This document shows positions 12,641 to 24,544 of a stretch of DNA of 64,000 nt, in pieces. The DNA lies in contig CM036251.1 of the NCBI GenBank assembly GCA_020698575.1, forward strand, positions 17,519,288 through 17,583,287, written 5' to 3'. The notes under the pieces were generated by a model that was not told the origin of the DNA, searched no databases, and worked only from the letters and a program-made list of their open reading frames with translations. Positions within the stretch are counted from its first letter, which is position 1, and each line of letters begins with the position of its first letter. The position numbers and the translations under genes are program-made. Source of the DNA: Bostrychus sinensis. Taxonomy: Eukaryota > Chordata > Actinopteri > Gobiiformes > Eleotridae.

Positions 12641-15186
12641 CTTTGTATAGAAGTGCAAATATTTGTAGCTTATCATCAAATGCTACTTTTTTTTTTATAT
12701 GGACAGATATGATTACAGTTCAACATGTATAAAGCTCTGGATGATAATAGTGTGCTCACTGATAGCGTAATAAATGAGTGTGGAATTTGTCTATTTGCAA
12801 TTATCTTCTGCACAGTATAATTAGGTTTCCCTGATTTTATTACAGTGTGCAAACAATAGGATTTCCTTGATTGAACCATTCCATTAAGATATCACATTGT
12901 GGCACACAGATTATCCATTAATTATTTCACAGTATATTTCTCGATGCAGGCGTGCAATGTGTTCCTAATCGTTTATTTTCTTTTGTGGTTCTGCAGTGAA
13001 CACGAGGCACAGTAAAGCCTAGAGTGGATAATAAGAGCCTGGCTTAACAAGGCCTAGACAAACAGACTGAGACATGCTTATTTGTTTTAATGGATTTGGG
13101 TCTGTGCACACACCTTGTCACCTTCCCACCGGCTCACACAGGGACATTCTTTTTCAGGAAGGTTGTTTTTCCCCACAAAAAAAGTAAAGTACCTAAGTCT
13201 ACAAAGTAAACTTTCGGCACAGTGCCTGCTCAGTGGGTGAACAGCGTGTAAACAAAAATAGTGAGGTCACATTGTCATGGGGAAAATTATTTGATATGTT
13301 GCATGTGAGTGTAAAAAGTGAGGCAGATGTCAGATAAAATGGAAATTGATTTTAAAACTAAAATTATTACTAAAGTAATAATAAAAATAAAATTAAAAAA
13401 GTCAATAGATTTGAAGATGGCAGTGCATGATTTGATCCTTGAGCTGGCCAACTACAATCCCCCTAAGTGGAGTTTTTGCATGTCCTCTGTCCAAAGACAT
13501 GCATGTGTTTGGTGAATTGCTGACTTTAAATGGCCCCTGTTGAATAAATGAGTGAGTGAATGGTTGTATGACACAGTAAAGTATGTCACTGTGTCAAACC
13601 TGTCACTAACTGCCTTGTCCAAGGTGTATCTGAGGCCCACAATTGCTGGGACGGTGGGACAATGACCCACAACCCCTAACAAAAAAAGCACAAGATAAAT
13701 GAACCATAAAAGACTCAATATTAACATCAACCACTATCATGCTAAAAACAGTAGCTTGTTAGCTCAGTGCAGGCACATATAAGATAAAATATGTCTGCTG
13801 ATTTACCAAAGGCATAATGATGGTTGCATCAAACAGCCCCACAGTTTTAAAAAGGTGTGCCAGCAGCCTGTATTCAACACATAGCATGATTTATAAACAT
13901 TGTTTTTTTTCTTTTTATCATCACTCTAAGCTTGAAACACCACAGCATTTTTACTCACTGTTGTTTATTTGTTGTGCAGTGCAAGTGCAGTCTGCTTGGT
14001 TTTCAGAATAATATGACTGTGCCTAGTCTAAACTCTTTCATCAACAAGACTCCCTTTGAACCACATTTTTTTTCAAATGTTAACAATAAGCACAGTGGAT
14101 ATGTAATATTTGTAATCACAGAGGCTCGAGTATTTGATGACGTGGAGTGGATCAGTTGTAACACATTGTACATAAACTGTGAAATATTATGGGTAAACAT
14201 ATAAGGCTGTGCAAAGATTGTCAAAATGAGAAAAACTGGGATTACAATCGGCACAGAAATCCTGTAGTGTGTGGCCCCAGATGCTGGTTTATTTTTTTCA
14301 TAGGAAAGGCTATAAAGACAATTGAAGCAGCTTTCTTTGTGACTGACTGCTGCAGATTTTACAAGACACATTGTTCTTTAGCACCACAGAGATTATATCA
14401 ATGTGTTAAGATTCATTAATTTTTAATAGAATTCTTGTATAGTGTCTTTAATATACTCCCACGCTGGTTTTGATCTGAGCTTGAAGCAAACAATAGATTG
14501 GCAAAGTAATGATCTTGCCCATTCATACTTAATATTTCATCACACGTTCTATAATATGTATCATTTTGTATCTCATTGTGCCAAGGACAATATGTACACT
14601 GTCATGGGCTGTTTAGCAGCAGATTATGAGATTCAATAACTCCATGATCACACAGCAGGGCTTTATTATAGACTGAGCTGTCACACAGTGGAATGCAGCC
14701 TGAGACATATTTGTGTATTTCTAAAAGGAGCAGTAATACCAGTGCGGGCGTATGGCACCATTAAACCTCCCCATAATAACACATACAGTACATGCAGTGG
14801 CCTAAGCTATTCTGGTCTCAGCTTGATTAGAGAGATGTTTGCTTCAGATTCCTGCAGCAGCAGTAATGCCCACTCCATTATGTGTGAAAGTCACACATTT
14901 CATAGCATGTAATTATTCATTAAAGAGACATCAAATGTAGGTGTGTGACTTACATCTAAATTAAGACACATCCCTGTTTGTCTCTGTGATGGTGGTATAA
15001 ATGCTGCCAAAGTAAACTGCTCCGTGTGAGAGATGTGCAGCAGTTTAATCACTGGTGATAAAGCCACAAAGATGTGATTACTAAAAAAGAATGACAAGCC
15101 TAGTCTAAGGATTATAACCAAAAGCTGATTTTAGAAATGCAGCAATCACAGTTCTGATTGTGTTTTCCTACTTGAGGTAAACTGAA
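12641..15186. other. Intergenic, possible conserved non-coding DNA
   Basis: No gene recognised. 14000-15120 is complex, AT-rich non-repeat sequence with TAATTA/ATTCATTAA-type motifs, the composition typical of vertebrate enhancers. This is an impression only. Confidence 0.3.
13440..13680. repeat. Retroposon fragment, opposite orientation
   Basis: 'tggccaactacaatccc', 'gtggagtttttgcatgtcc', 'ccaaagacatgcatgtg' and 'ccttgtccaaggtgtat' are the complement of the family seen at 11998-12277. Confidence 0.55.
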
Positions 15187-15277
15187 ATGTGGTTGACTGC
15201 TGTCACCATTGTATTTGCTTTGTTTGCTCTGCACTTGGTCCACAGTTCTCTGCCTGTGCAGACTGTCAGTGATTCAG
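15187..15277 (+). CDS. Possible signal-peptide exon of the 18.6-20.0 kb gene
   Basis: ATG at 15187 opens a frame with a hydrophobic core (VTIVFALFALHLV) and a plausible cleavage site after about residue 20. A donor-like TTCAG|gttgtc at 15277 leaves phase 1, which fits the exon at 18610. The donor is weak and a 3.3 kb intron would be needed, so this is tentative. Confidence 0.22.
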
Positions 15278-17434
15278 GTTGTCACAATCAAAATGAGGTT
15301 AAAAGTTACAAAAGTTGGAGCTGTTTCGTCTCTCTTCCAAGAAACTTTGCCAAAGTTCTCAGCACAGAGACCACAGACCACTTATGTGGCTCAGACTATA
15401 CTTTACTACTGAATTGTGATAACAGCTACCTTTAATTGTAATAACACTTGACTTTTACCTAAATACAAGTAAATCTGAAATCTGAGTCTATATCTTATGT
15501 AAATGTAGAAGCAATGAAACTCACTTATATTACTGTCCTATACCAGATATCTGCATTTAAATAAATATAGTCTGACCATAAATTCTAATATCTTAGGCTA
15601 ATGTACAGCTAACAAACTGGACTCAAATCCATTTGATTTTATCATCCAACAGTTTTATCCCTGATCATTTTTTGTGACCCATTTATTTTGTTATGATATT
15701 TATGGTTCATGTATTGTAATATCTGTTCTAGCCATTTCATTAAAACAATAGTTAATGCTTTAGATTATAGCCCGGGACATTGACAGTAGAGCCATACCCA
15801 ATATTTAGGCAAATAAGCTGAACATTAAAACTATATTAAACTTAACAGTGACACACTATTAGATCCCAACCCACCAGTTGGGAACCACTGCTTTAATGTG
15901 TGGATGTAAACCTGGAGTAAGACTATAGTCAGGAAAGATACTAGCACAGCATATTTAAACAGTGTACCCACTCAGACAGGACTAACAACATGAGAGGCTC
16001 TAGACTAATACTTCTTTAGTTCCTACTGTGTGTAATGCAATAATAATAGTGCTGTTTTAGTTTTTTTGCTATCTAAAGTAACACACAGAAAAACAAAAAA
16101 TGTACCAGGCCCTGCAGTTTGGCCCTCAGCAGTTAAAGAGTTCACAGTGTGCTTGTTTTGAAATACCTTAAGCATCTTTCTGACATGCCATTCATTAGCT
16201 GGGCCTAATCACAAAGGTAGTGGACTAATGGTATTTTCATTTTGAATGTGCCTGCTTGCTCTGAGTTTAAATGAATGAAAAAAGATGATGAGGAGAATTC
16301 ACCATGGCAACAGGTCATCAGATGGAGGATGCTAAGAGTTTGTGCATATGGACATATCTGAGCTCTGAGTGTAAAAAGATGTTAAGGCCTGCCAAGTCTG
16401 TAGAAAAAAACATGCTTTTTTAACCTATATGCTTACGGTATAGCACTTCAAATGTATACAGATACCACAGTACACACAGAGCAGATACTTTTAAATGAAC
16501 ATGGAGTAGGCTATACAGTAGGCCTATATGAATCAAAGTAGCCATAAAAAATCTTCAGAAATTGCCTTATGACTAAATTTCCTGCATTATGAAACACTGG
16601 CTCTGTCTGTCATTATACACTGTGCCACATATATATCGTATAGGCCTTTTTGTGAGGTGTGAATAAATGTGAGTCATTGTACCAACATATCAAGTAAAAG
16701 CTGCGTTTAACAATGGTGACGCAGAAAGCCAACATATAGAATAGACCAAAACATGTTTATTACTCATAGATTTTACACATGTTAAAAGTTACCTATAGAC
16801 CTACACTATTATTAAAGAATTTAAAACTACCTTTGAAAATGAATACATGCATGACAGTCTCTTGCATTGTGCATGACAGTCCCTCATCATTCTTCTTTAA
16901 AAAAAAAAAAAAAAAAAAAGCATGAATCACTGCCAGAATTCTAAAATTCTACCAAGGCATTGGCCCTGTCTTGCAATGGTAAAGATAGAGTGCCGAGACC
17001 AGGACTCAACCCATGGATCTTATAGTTCAGGGGTAAATGTCCTGTCCACTGAGCCACAAAAACCACACTGTATATTCCAGTGGTAAAGAATCAGCTAAAA
17101 TAATTATTTTTTCTAATTATCTTTTCTTCTCTTTCTGACTCTTTGTCCCTATCTCACAATGGTTAAGAGTCTTTGGAAAGAGTTTTCTATGAAGCAGTAA
17201 ACACTTAGTTTATTATTTACAAATAATTACGTCAACAAACACAGTTGTTTCTGTTTAATTCTTGAGTCCCAAGCTCATGTAAATCAATGCAAAATTAAAT
17301 ATCAATAGTGCAGTGCAAACTGTTTATTAATTATTATTAATTGATCAATTAACTGTTGTTAATTACATATTCATTCATACTTTATTACTGCTTAACAGTG
17401 GTAAGGGGGAGTTATTCTTAAGTGTTACCATTCA

Positions 17435-17545
17435 TTCATCTTCCTCCATTTACTCACATTGGGGGTCGCAGGTACTGGAGCCTTTCCCAGTAAAGGTGCG
17501 GGGGCCAGCTCGTCGCAGGGCTGACACAGCTTAAATTCCTAGATC
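17435..17545. repeat. Retroposon fragment
   Basis: 'attcattcatcttcctcc', 'gggggtcgcaggtactggag' and 'gctcgtcgcagggctgacac' match the family at 11998-12277. Confidence 0.55.
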
Positions 17546-18609
17546 CAGGTGGTGATTGATTCCACATAAAAAACAAATAATTTCTTCCTCGGCCCATAAC
17601 TGACCTTACTTAAAAGAACCAGCCATTGCTTTTGAGTTATCCTGCTAACTAACAAACCATGATGAGCAAGTCAATCCTCCTAAAGGTGACATGATCTCTT
17701 TTAAGCCCGTAAAAAGCTGTTATCTGCCAGCACAGGTCACAATACAATGGTTTTTTTAGCACATCTGTTTGTATGAGTCATCCTCCACTGTCAAGTTTGA
17801 AAATGGGATTCTGAAAACATTTCCTTTCAAATAAATACATGAATGAATCACTTTGTTTCCATTTCTGCAGTGTTACTGACTGTAGCTCACACACATATGT
17901 GCTCCCTTGATATACCACTTCACTGTTCTTTTTTCTTTTTTTTTTTTTTTTCCTGGCTGACAAAGCTGTCAACAAGGGCCCCACACTTGTAGTATATATT
18001 TGTCCAGTCTCTTTTGGTCCTGCTGGGAGTAATCGTGTTCCAGGGAAACATTTTAGAGCTACACTCAAATGGCCATAATCAATCTGAGCTCAGACAAACT
18101 GGAGCAAACTGCCTCTTGGACTGCTACTGACTCTGCAGCAGCAAAGGGTGCTTAAATATAATCACAGTTAAATGGCAAAAGTGCTGCTAGAATCCACATT
18201 AGCAGCACTGGTACTTACCTCCTTGGAGCTGGTGGAAAGAAAAATAGAATAGGAGCAATAAGCAATTTTTTTTGTTTTAAGAATAGTTTGATTGGATTTG
18301 ATGGAAAATGCCAGAGCTACCAAAAACAAAACATTTTAAAAAATCAGTGTGCGTTTAGATCTGCCAAGAAAATATTCACTTGCAACAGACTCTGGGAGAA
18401 TGAGTAGAGAATTTAGCACTGACTGCAACAGACATTATAAAAATGACCTTCAGAATTTCTCTCTCTGTGTAAACAGCAAAGCAGAAGTGGTGAATCCTAT
18501 CATGGTGTCTGGCAGTGTCTTTTCATTGCTGGGTTCTGCAAGAATGTTGGATATTTCACGGAACAATCCCACTGGACCCTGTCCTCTTTTTTTCTGGGCT
18601 TGTCCACAG

Positions 18610-18673
18610 GGGGCTTCCTCTGTCCACCGGGATTTACATCTGATGATGAGGCAATGCTGCTCTCATCGATTCA
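18610..18673 (+). CDS. Candidate exon of the unknown 18.6-20.0 kb gene
   Basis: Follows a strong pyrimidine tract and tgtccacag. In incoming phase 1 it reads GFLCPPGFTSDDEAM and on to LLSSI. The 3' end is ambiguous: 18673 gives phase 2, matching the next exon's first acceptor; 18696 gives phase 1, matching the alternative acceptor. Confidence 0.4.
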
Positions 18674-19976
18674 GTCAAGGCTCCCAGCAAAGGGAGGTTT
18701 TTAGGGTCCCACCTATTGAGGCCATCCTGGTGGGAAATTTATTTATTTCCTATTTTATAGTTTATTAAAAAGGTATGAGTCACCTGCCTGTTGACTTGGT
18801 GGAGCTGCTTCATGAGAAAGCACCAAATTTAGTTTTAAAGTTTGGCTGATGTCTTTGTTGTTTCTGTTTTTCTGTAATTTTTTGTTTGTTTGTTTGTTTG
18901 TTTTTGGTTCTGTTTTTGCTTCTTGCATTTAGTTGATAAGTAAGTATTATTAAAAGAAAAATGTTTGTTTGCAGGAAATGCATAGGAAAGGAAGTTGAAG
19001 ACATCCTCTATGTGCCTGAAGGTGAGTTGTGTCCCAGCAGCACTGTCCTATTTAAATGGCTGAGTGAACCAACATGATGTCTGCCTCTGTAGCACTGGCC
19101 CTTGACGTTTACGCATCTGCATCTGTGGCTCAGGAGGAAGTCACTCTTTCACAGTGGAGTGGACTAACAGCAGCAGAGTACAGGCAGGTACAGTACAGAA
19201 AATGATCCCGGGTGTATTTTTAGGCCTGGGTCAAAAGCACTGGGAGTCCATTAAAATATTACAAACATAAATCTATACTAGTCTCTATTGAGATATATTG
19301 CACATATCTGTTTTTTATAAAACTAAAATTTATCTTTAGACTCATTCAGCTCGTAGTCATTTAGAATTAGTAACAGGGTGTATATAGAAAAAATCTTTTG
19401 GCACTGCAATAATAATAACACCAAACAACAATATGCTTTACCTTGGCACAGAAAGGTTTTAGATCAACCTTAAAGCAGGATTATAATGTTCTCAAATGTT
19501 AAACCCCCACTACCAATTTTGTGCATTATTTGTATATTAGGCTGTAATACGGCCCCCTTCTTTATGAAATGACACATGTATGTCTCACCTGCTCTGTGAA
19601 TAGAATTGTGCAGTAACTTAACAAAAGTGTATTCAATCAAACAAGAAAAGAAATCAATAATGCAATTTTTGTCACAACATTTACATATTTTACAAGTGGG
19701 TATTAAATCACACATGTCTTTTTCTATTGTCTACAGGAACAGTGGGTGACTCTGTGGGTTCACAGTTTAGCCTTGTCCATGGGCCCACAGTCCACCGCAG
19801 CAGGAGGTTCTATTCTGGCCCTGCACAGTGGGAGGACCTTTTGTGGCCGGTCAGTCAGGATGGACCGAGTCAAACAGGCCCCAGGGAGGAACTGCACCAC
19901 TCATTTGCAAAAGAGCAACACCACCGCTAATATTGATCAGTTCAGATTTTGGGAACTCTGCAATGACAGCAAATGA
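18610..19976 (+). CDS. Unrecognised spliced gene, 3' part; possible secreted glycoprotein
   Basis: Assembled from splice sites: 18610 to 18673 (or 18696), 18975-19021, 19093-19187, 19737-19976. The last three exons join without a stop: acceptor tttgcag, donor GAAG|gtgagt; acceptor ctctgtag, donor GGCAG|gtacag; acceptor gtctacag, TGA at 19974-19976. Peptide landmarks: GFLCPPGFTSDDEAM, GKEVEDILYVPE, LALDVYASASVAQ, WSGLTAAEYRQ, and an 79-residue last exon with three N-glycosylation sequons (NCT, NTT, NDS) and the end FRFWELCNDSK. ATTAAA at 20053 could serve as poly(A) signal. The junction of the first exon to the second is uncertain: two donor choices (CA|gtcaag phase 2; GGAG|gttttt phase 1, which pairs with an alternative acceptor at 18985). 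Family not recognised. Confidence 0.5.
18880..18906. repeat. (GTTT)n microsatellite
   Basis: About six TTTG units in the candidate intron before 18975. Confidence 0.85.
18975..19021 (+). CDS. Candidate exon, unknown gene
   Basis: 47 nt between tttgtttgcag and the strong donor GAAG|gtgagt. Only one frame is open, reading KCIGKEVEDILYVPE, phase 2 in and phase 1 out. An internal acceptor (catag, 18981-18985) would shorten it by 11 nt and shift the incoming phase to 1. Confidence 0.5.
19093..19187 (+). CDS. Candidate exon, unknown gene
   Basis: 95 nt, phase 1 in, phase 0 out. Open only in the frame set by the preceding exon; reads ALALDVYASASVAQEEV and ends AEYRQ at CAG|gtacag. Confidence 0.52.
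19737..19976 (+). CDS. Candidate terminal exon, unknown gene
   Basis: 240 nt including TGA, phase 0 in, after a pyrimidine-rich tract and gtctacag. Encodes 79 residues from EQWVTLWVHSLALSMG to NDSK, with three cysteines and three N-glycosylation sequons. It is GC-richer than its surroundings. Confidence 0.55.
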   Translation, partial: EQWVTLWVHSLALSMGPQSTAAGGSILALHSGRTFCGRSVRMDRVKQAPGRNCTTHLQKSNTTANIDQFRFWELCNDSK

Positions 19977-20052
19977 AAGAGCTCTCTCGTTGCTTGTCTG
20001 TGTCGGCCTGCCCTCTGTCAAAGACCACATTACCAGACTTATTTGTCATTTC

Positions 20053-20058
20053 ATTAAA
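20053..20058 (+). terminator. Candidate poly(A) signal ATTAAA
   Basis: ATTAAA 77 nt after the TGA of the unknown gene at 18.6-20.0 kb; the nearest hexamer on that strand. Confidence 0.35.
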
Positions 20059-20199
20059 ACCTAATTCATAAGTACTGTATTTAGTGAGAGCAACAACCAA
20101 CCCACTAAAATTTAATAAGGCAGTCTGAATTGAGTAGAGCCTCAGTGTGACTCTGGCATCATCACACATCTCAAGAAATTGCTGCATCAACATGGATTG

Positions 20200-23100
20200 A
20201 TTATAATAAAAATATAAATGGAACGGATTTATTTAGTGCTGATCTGTAGACATTCAAATCACTTTACATTAGTCAATTGTTCATTCACTCCTCAGACACA
20301 CTGGTGGTTTTAAGTGACCTCTGAAGCCAACATTGTAGAATAAAAATCATTCAATATGCCACTTTGAGACTGAGAGTATATTGTGTTGACATAACATTGT
20401 ATGGCAGAGGCTGCTGCCATATGGTATAAGGTGCACCTTGATCTTATGCCTCACTGCCACATTCACTGGCAGACAGATAGCAGGCATCTGCCTCCTTTGT
20501 GAGTTCTACATCATCCATCTTCCCATCAGCCCATGGCAGTGGGGTCGAGTGGCGTAGCAGGGTGCTCACATACAATGCCTGCATGTATAATTGATGGAGG
20601 GAGTGCACAGCTGTAGTTACACCCAGTGCTGGCCTGTGTTATCAGCTCTGAGCCTCTGAGGGAGGCACAACTCTCCATTTAGTGTGGCACTGTCGCTATG
20701 ACAGCTGCTCTATGCTCCCTCCCAGCTCCTTGTCTCTTGGAAACAGGCAGATTGCTCTGGTGAATGACTTCAACACAAAAAATAAATTTATTGTAACATT
20801 TGGAGTAGGGGTTTTATCTCAAACTGCAAAAGGTCCACTTATAATTTTAAAATATGAGCACAAAATTGGTACTGCAGTTTTTTTTTGGTAACTGTGAAAC
20901 TGTGAGTACTCAACACCCACTCAAATGAACAAAATAAAGTACAAGATCAAGCCTGGAGCAAAGTACATTTAATCGAACTGTATTTTGTAGTTGTTCTATT
21001 GCACCATCTAATGCAGCCATCTACGTACGGATGCAGCCATCTACGGGTTTATACTCTATGAGTATAAACCCGCACAGTTTCATCATAAAAAAAGACTTAC
21101 AACAGAATTCAAACAAAGTCTAAAGTCAGATTGTAGTTTCCAGTGTATTTAGACAGAGCTACATTCTTTCCCGTTAAAACAACCTACTCCTGACTCTCTG
21201 TGTAGAAGTTTATTTCCCCTGCTGCAGCGACTCACTGCTCAGAGCGGCTCCAGAGGAGGTTGTTGGTTCAGTGTGCTTCCGAGGTGATCTTAAGATACAA
21301 GTAGATCATTAAATGATGTTGTTTTGCTCTGACTTAAATATTTGCAGAAAACTAGACACAAGTGCCTAAGTCTGAGTCAGAGCTCTCAAAACACTGATTC
21401 AAGCCCGAGTTTAAGTCCAAGCTTTTTGTTAATTTGAAATCAGTTTTATTCCTAAATAAAAAAGATGGTGGGGTCTGACAGAAAGTACAGGCTTTTAACA
21501 TGTTTCCATGGATATTGTTGTTGCAGCAGCTGTTTTAGTCATGTTTGCATAGTATATATAAAGTATATTGTACAGGTCATTCTTTAAGCTGTTATATTGT
21601 TTACCTGTTAAACAATAAAATGCAAGGAACTGAATGGTGTGAGTTTGACTGAGGCCACATTTTCATACTTAAATCAGTTAAGAAAAAGTCAGCATCTGTC
21701 ACCAGCATTAGTCTTGATTGACTGATTAAACATTGTTGAGTTTTATGTGAATAACAAGCACACAGAAACATTTGAAAATCAAGACCACATCAAATGACAT
21801 TTAAGCCAAGTGCTCTTGTGCCAAAGGCAGCCCCTTTTACATGCAGCATCTGTGTGCAGTGACAACAGTAGAGCAACACAGCTCAATATCAAAAACTGAG
21901 CTCTTAAACAGAGGACTGAAGGACTTAGCCAGTTAGTGGTAGTTTTGTCAATGCCCAAGCCAATACATCCTGATTTGGCAAGGAACAATATAAAAATGAC
22001 ATTTCATCAAATCATGCTTAGTTTGAAAAAGTCACAAAAACACAAAAAATACTGGAATCACTTTGCTGTGGATCATATTAAGGAGATTAATCATTTGTTA
22101 ACAAAAAGGTCCAGTGACTGGATTTTGGAATAATTGTTTGCAAAGATGCAGGCTCCCTTTGTGTTGGGAGTTTAGAATATGAAACCATATGAGGCAACAA
22201 TGCTCTCATTTGAGGATAATGGCGGTCATCTTATGAATTATTATGTTACACTGAAGTGTCCAAAGTGGGGCCCGGGTGTCAGTCATGGCACCAGGTTAGA
22301 TAGCACTCAGCTACCATTATATAATGTATTGTTTATGGCTTTCCAGCATCTTCAAACAGCATTTCAGTAGCTTTATCTGTGCATTTGTGCTCTGGCCTTT
22401 TCGTTAATTGGTGTGAATTGAATTTCATGCTTAAAAGCCCTGTGCAGATTAATTATACATTATATTGTTACTATACTAAAAAATACAGCTTAGGAATTAA
22501 TTAAGCCTTTGAGAAAAGATTTACTTCTGAAAGGTGTTCCTGCAGACTACATTATGAACATTCTTGTGTTAAAAGTTAAATGTTATTAAACTGAACCTGA
22601 GCCAAAACGCTTCTTACCTATTGTGATTGTTTTGGGTGCATTCAACTAAATATGCTCCAGTAGGCACTCTCGGCCCTTTGACATTTTCACAACCGTGAAT
22701 CAGTCCCTCTTCAAAAAAACATTTACAATGATTTAGTCTGAAGGAGCCAAACCACCACACTACAACCACCTCAGTCTCCAGGCCAACACTGAGCATAATA
22801 AGAATTTGTTTTTAATGTTTTGCCTGGTTAAATAAAGGCTATGCCCCTCCTTGTATCATTTAAGATGGGGATACATTAGGCCCAGGAGAGAGGCGGAGAT
22901 ACAGCTCCTAACCAATCTGCACTTCATCACACATACTGAATCTCTAATCCATATAAAATGTCCTACATTTGCCTGAAGAATGAAAATGCATGTATTTAAC
23001 TTGATGTAAAAGCATGAACAGGAAGCCTTTGCTGGCTAAACCATAGTCTTTTCAAGTAAGCATAATAAATATGATCTGCCGGTGTTTAAATGGCCATATT

Positions 23101-24059
23101 TCTTAAAATTGTGACACATGCTTTGGGGAACTTAGATGAAATATCGACTAATAAACATGGATTTATGCCTGCAGACTGAAAACAAAACAAACAACATGAC
23201 TAACCATATAAAATACAGGCTTGTACAGTAATAATCTTGGATGTGAATATGGCTACAGGACAATAGTTACAAATGGACAGACAGCACACATTTTGGACCT
23301 CAAAAAGACACCAAAATTACAATAATTATTTGTATTTGGACTGATTTGAAGCCAGGATTTTGGAGCTACTGTCTGGGATGGATCACGATTCCACTGGTGC
23401 AGAGTCTTTAGGGTGCTCTTTAATACTTTTTATATAAACCCCTTATTCTTTTGCCCAGGTCAAAAGAGCTAAAGATGTACGACTGAGGCACTGAGACTAT
23501 AAGGTCAAGGTGACACTAAATTAAGGCCAGTGTGTGATCCATCAAAAAGATGTCAGGTCTGAATTTGATGTAGTGTGGTGGAAAAGACAGGAGATAGTTG
23601 TCACTGATTTCAAAAGTTATTATAGAAATATGCTCTCTTTTTTGTACATATGAAGCCAAATATTTTTATTAATTTAGAGTAATGAAGCTAACCATCACCT
23701 CAGCAGCAGAAGCAGCTCATTCTCCTCTATGGGCGAGCCATGAGGGCAAGCAAAGCAAGCAGTGCTTGACCAATCAAATTTAAAAAACACACGGATTAAA
23801 ACTATAACAAAATTAAATCGTTATCTCTCCAAACATTTCATTTTACCGTTCACTTCCATAGAGAATCAGTCTATTACCTCCTTTCAGTCACTCTGTTTTT
23901 TTCTGCCCCCTGCTGGCCACTCCAGGTACTGTCAAGGCAAGCTAGGTTGCCTCTCTGCCATTCATTTGTGTCATTTTCTCTTCCGTGGAGGTGGAGTCAT
24001 GGTGCACTGTTTCTGCCTGGGGCTTGTCAAGCAAAGTGCCCAGCAGCTTGTTTTGGATG
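20200..24059. other. Intergenic, no gene seen
   Basis: A degenerate LINE-tail piece lies at about 20222-20330 ('ggatttatttagtgctgat', 'attcaaatcactttaca'). A minus-strand 60-codon frame at 22796-22614 ends beside a donor-like AATAG|gtaagaa but has no partner exon. Confidence 0.45.
21011..21072. repeat. Tandem 15-mer plus perfect 13-bp hairpin
   Basis: ATGCAGCCATCTACG occurs at 21011-21025 and 21031-21045. The second copy runs into CGGGTTTATACTC (21044-21056), TAT, GAGTATAAACCCG (21060-21072): a perfect 13-bp inverted repeat with a 3-nt loop. Confidence 0.85.
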
Positions 24060-24185
24060 CTCGCGCATGCGTGCTGTGGTCAATCTCAGGCTCAGTGACA
24101 GAGATCTCTGGCTGACAGCAGGGGGCGATAAGCAGCGCACTGTGCAGCTTACAGCCCCATACATTACAGTGCGCATGCGCAGCGT
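24060..24185. promoter_or_regulatory. Promoter-like region with two NRF1-type sites
   Basis: TGCGCATGCGCA at 24170-24181 is a perfect 12-nt NRF1 palindrome. CGCGCATGCGT at 24062-24072 is a second close match. Local CpG content is raised in an otherwise CpG-poor region. NRF1 sites mark TATA-less promoters of widely expressed genes. Confidence 0.5.
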
Positions 24186-24544
24186 TATACAACAAAACTT
24201 TCCACAAGTAGCCGCACCCAAAGTGTCTAAGAGCGTTTCTACAGATAAGTCATAGTTTGTAGCTTAAACCCTGTTCATGTTTCTCGTGAGTACTGCTGGT
24301 GCATAAAACTGCGTGTCATATAAATGATAGCCTCATGTAGATCATTAAGTGTCAGACATGTTTGTAAGAAGTGGAGCTGGAGGAGTGGAGAGGAGCCAGC
24401 GGCCCGTGCCGGGGACTGGATGTGAATATTACAGAGCTGTGAATGAACTGGGCACTGGTTATTCTGGACAAACGCAGCCGTAGGAAATACAGGACGTTTC
24501 TTCAAAAAAGTAACATGGACTGGATTTGCAGCTTGAGTAGAGAG
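24186..24544 (+). other. Candidate first exon of an unknown transcript
   Basis: Directly downstream of the NRF1 sites, ending in AGAGAG|gtgagt at 24544. Contains an ATG at 24358 (41-codon frame, stop 24481) and a later ATG at 24515 whose ten codons (MDWICSLSRE) run into the donor in phase 0. Whether it is coding is unclear. Confidence 0.35.

Noticed and set aside
18200..18225. Minus-strand gtaagt donor with a 10-nt micro-exon
   Set aside because: No coding continuity on either side; most likely chance.
18349..18768. 139-codon frame crossing 18610
   Set aside because: Different frame from the exon chain at 18610-19976, no family motifs; the spliced reading explains the region better.
22614..22796. 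Minus-strand 60-codon frame ending at a gtaagaa donor
   Set aside because: Single donor with no phase-matched partner exon or acceptor found.
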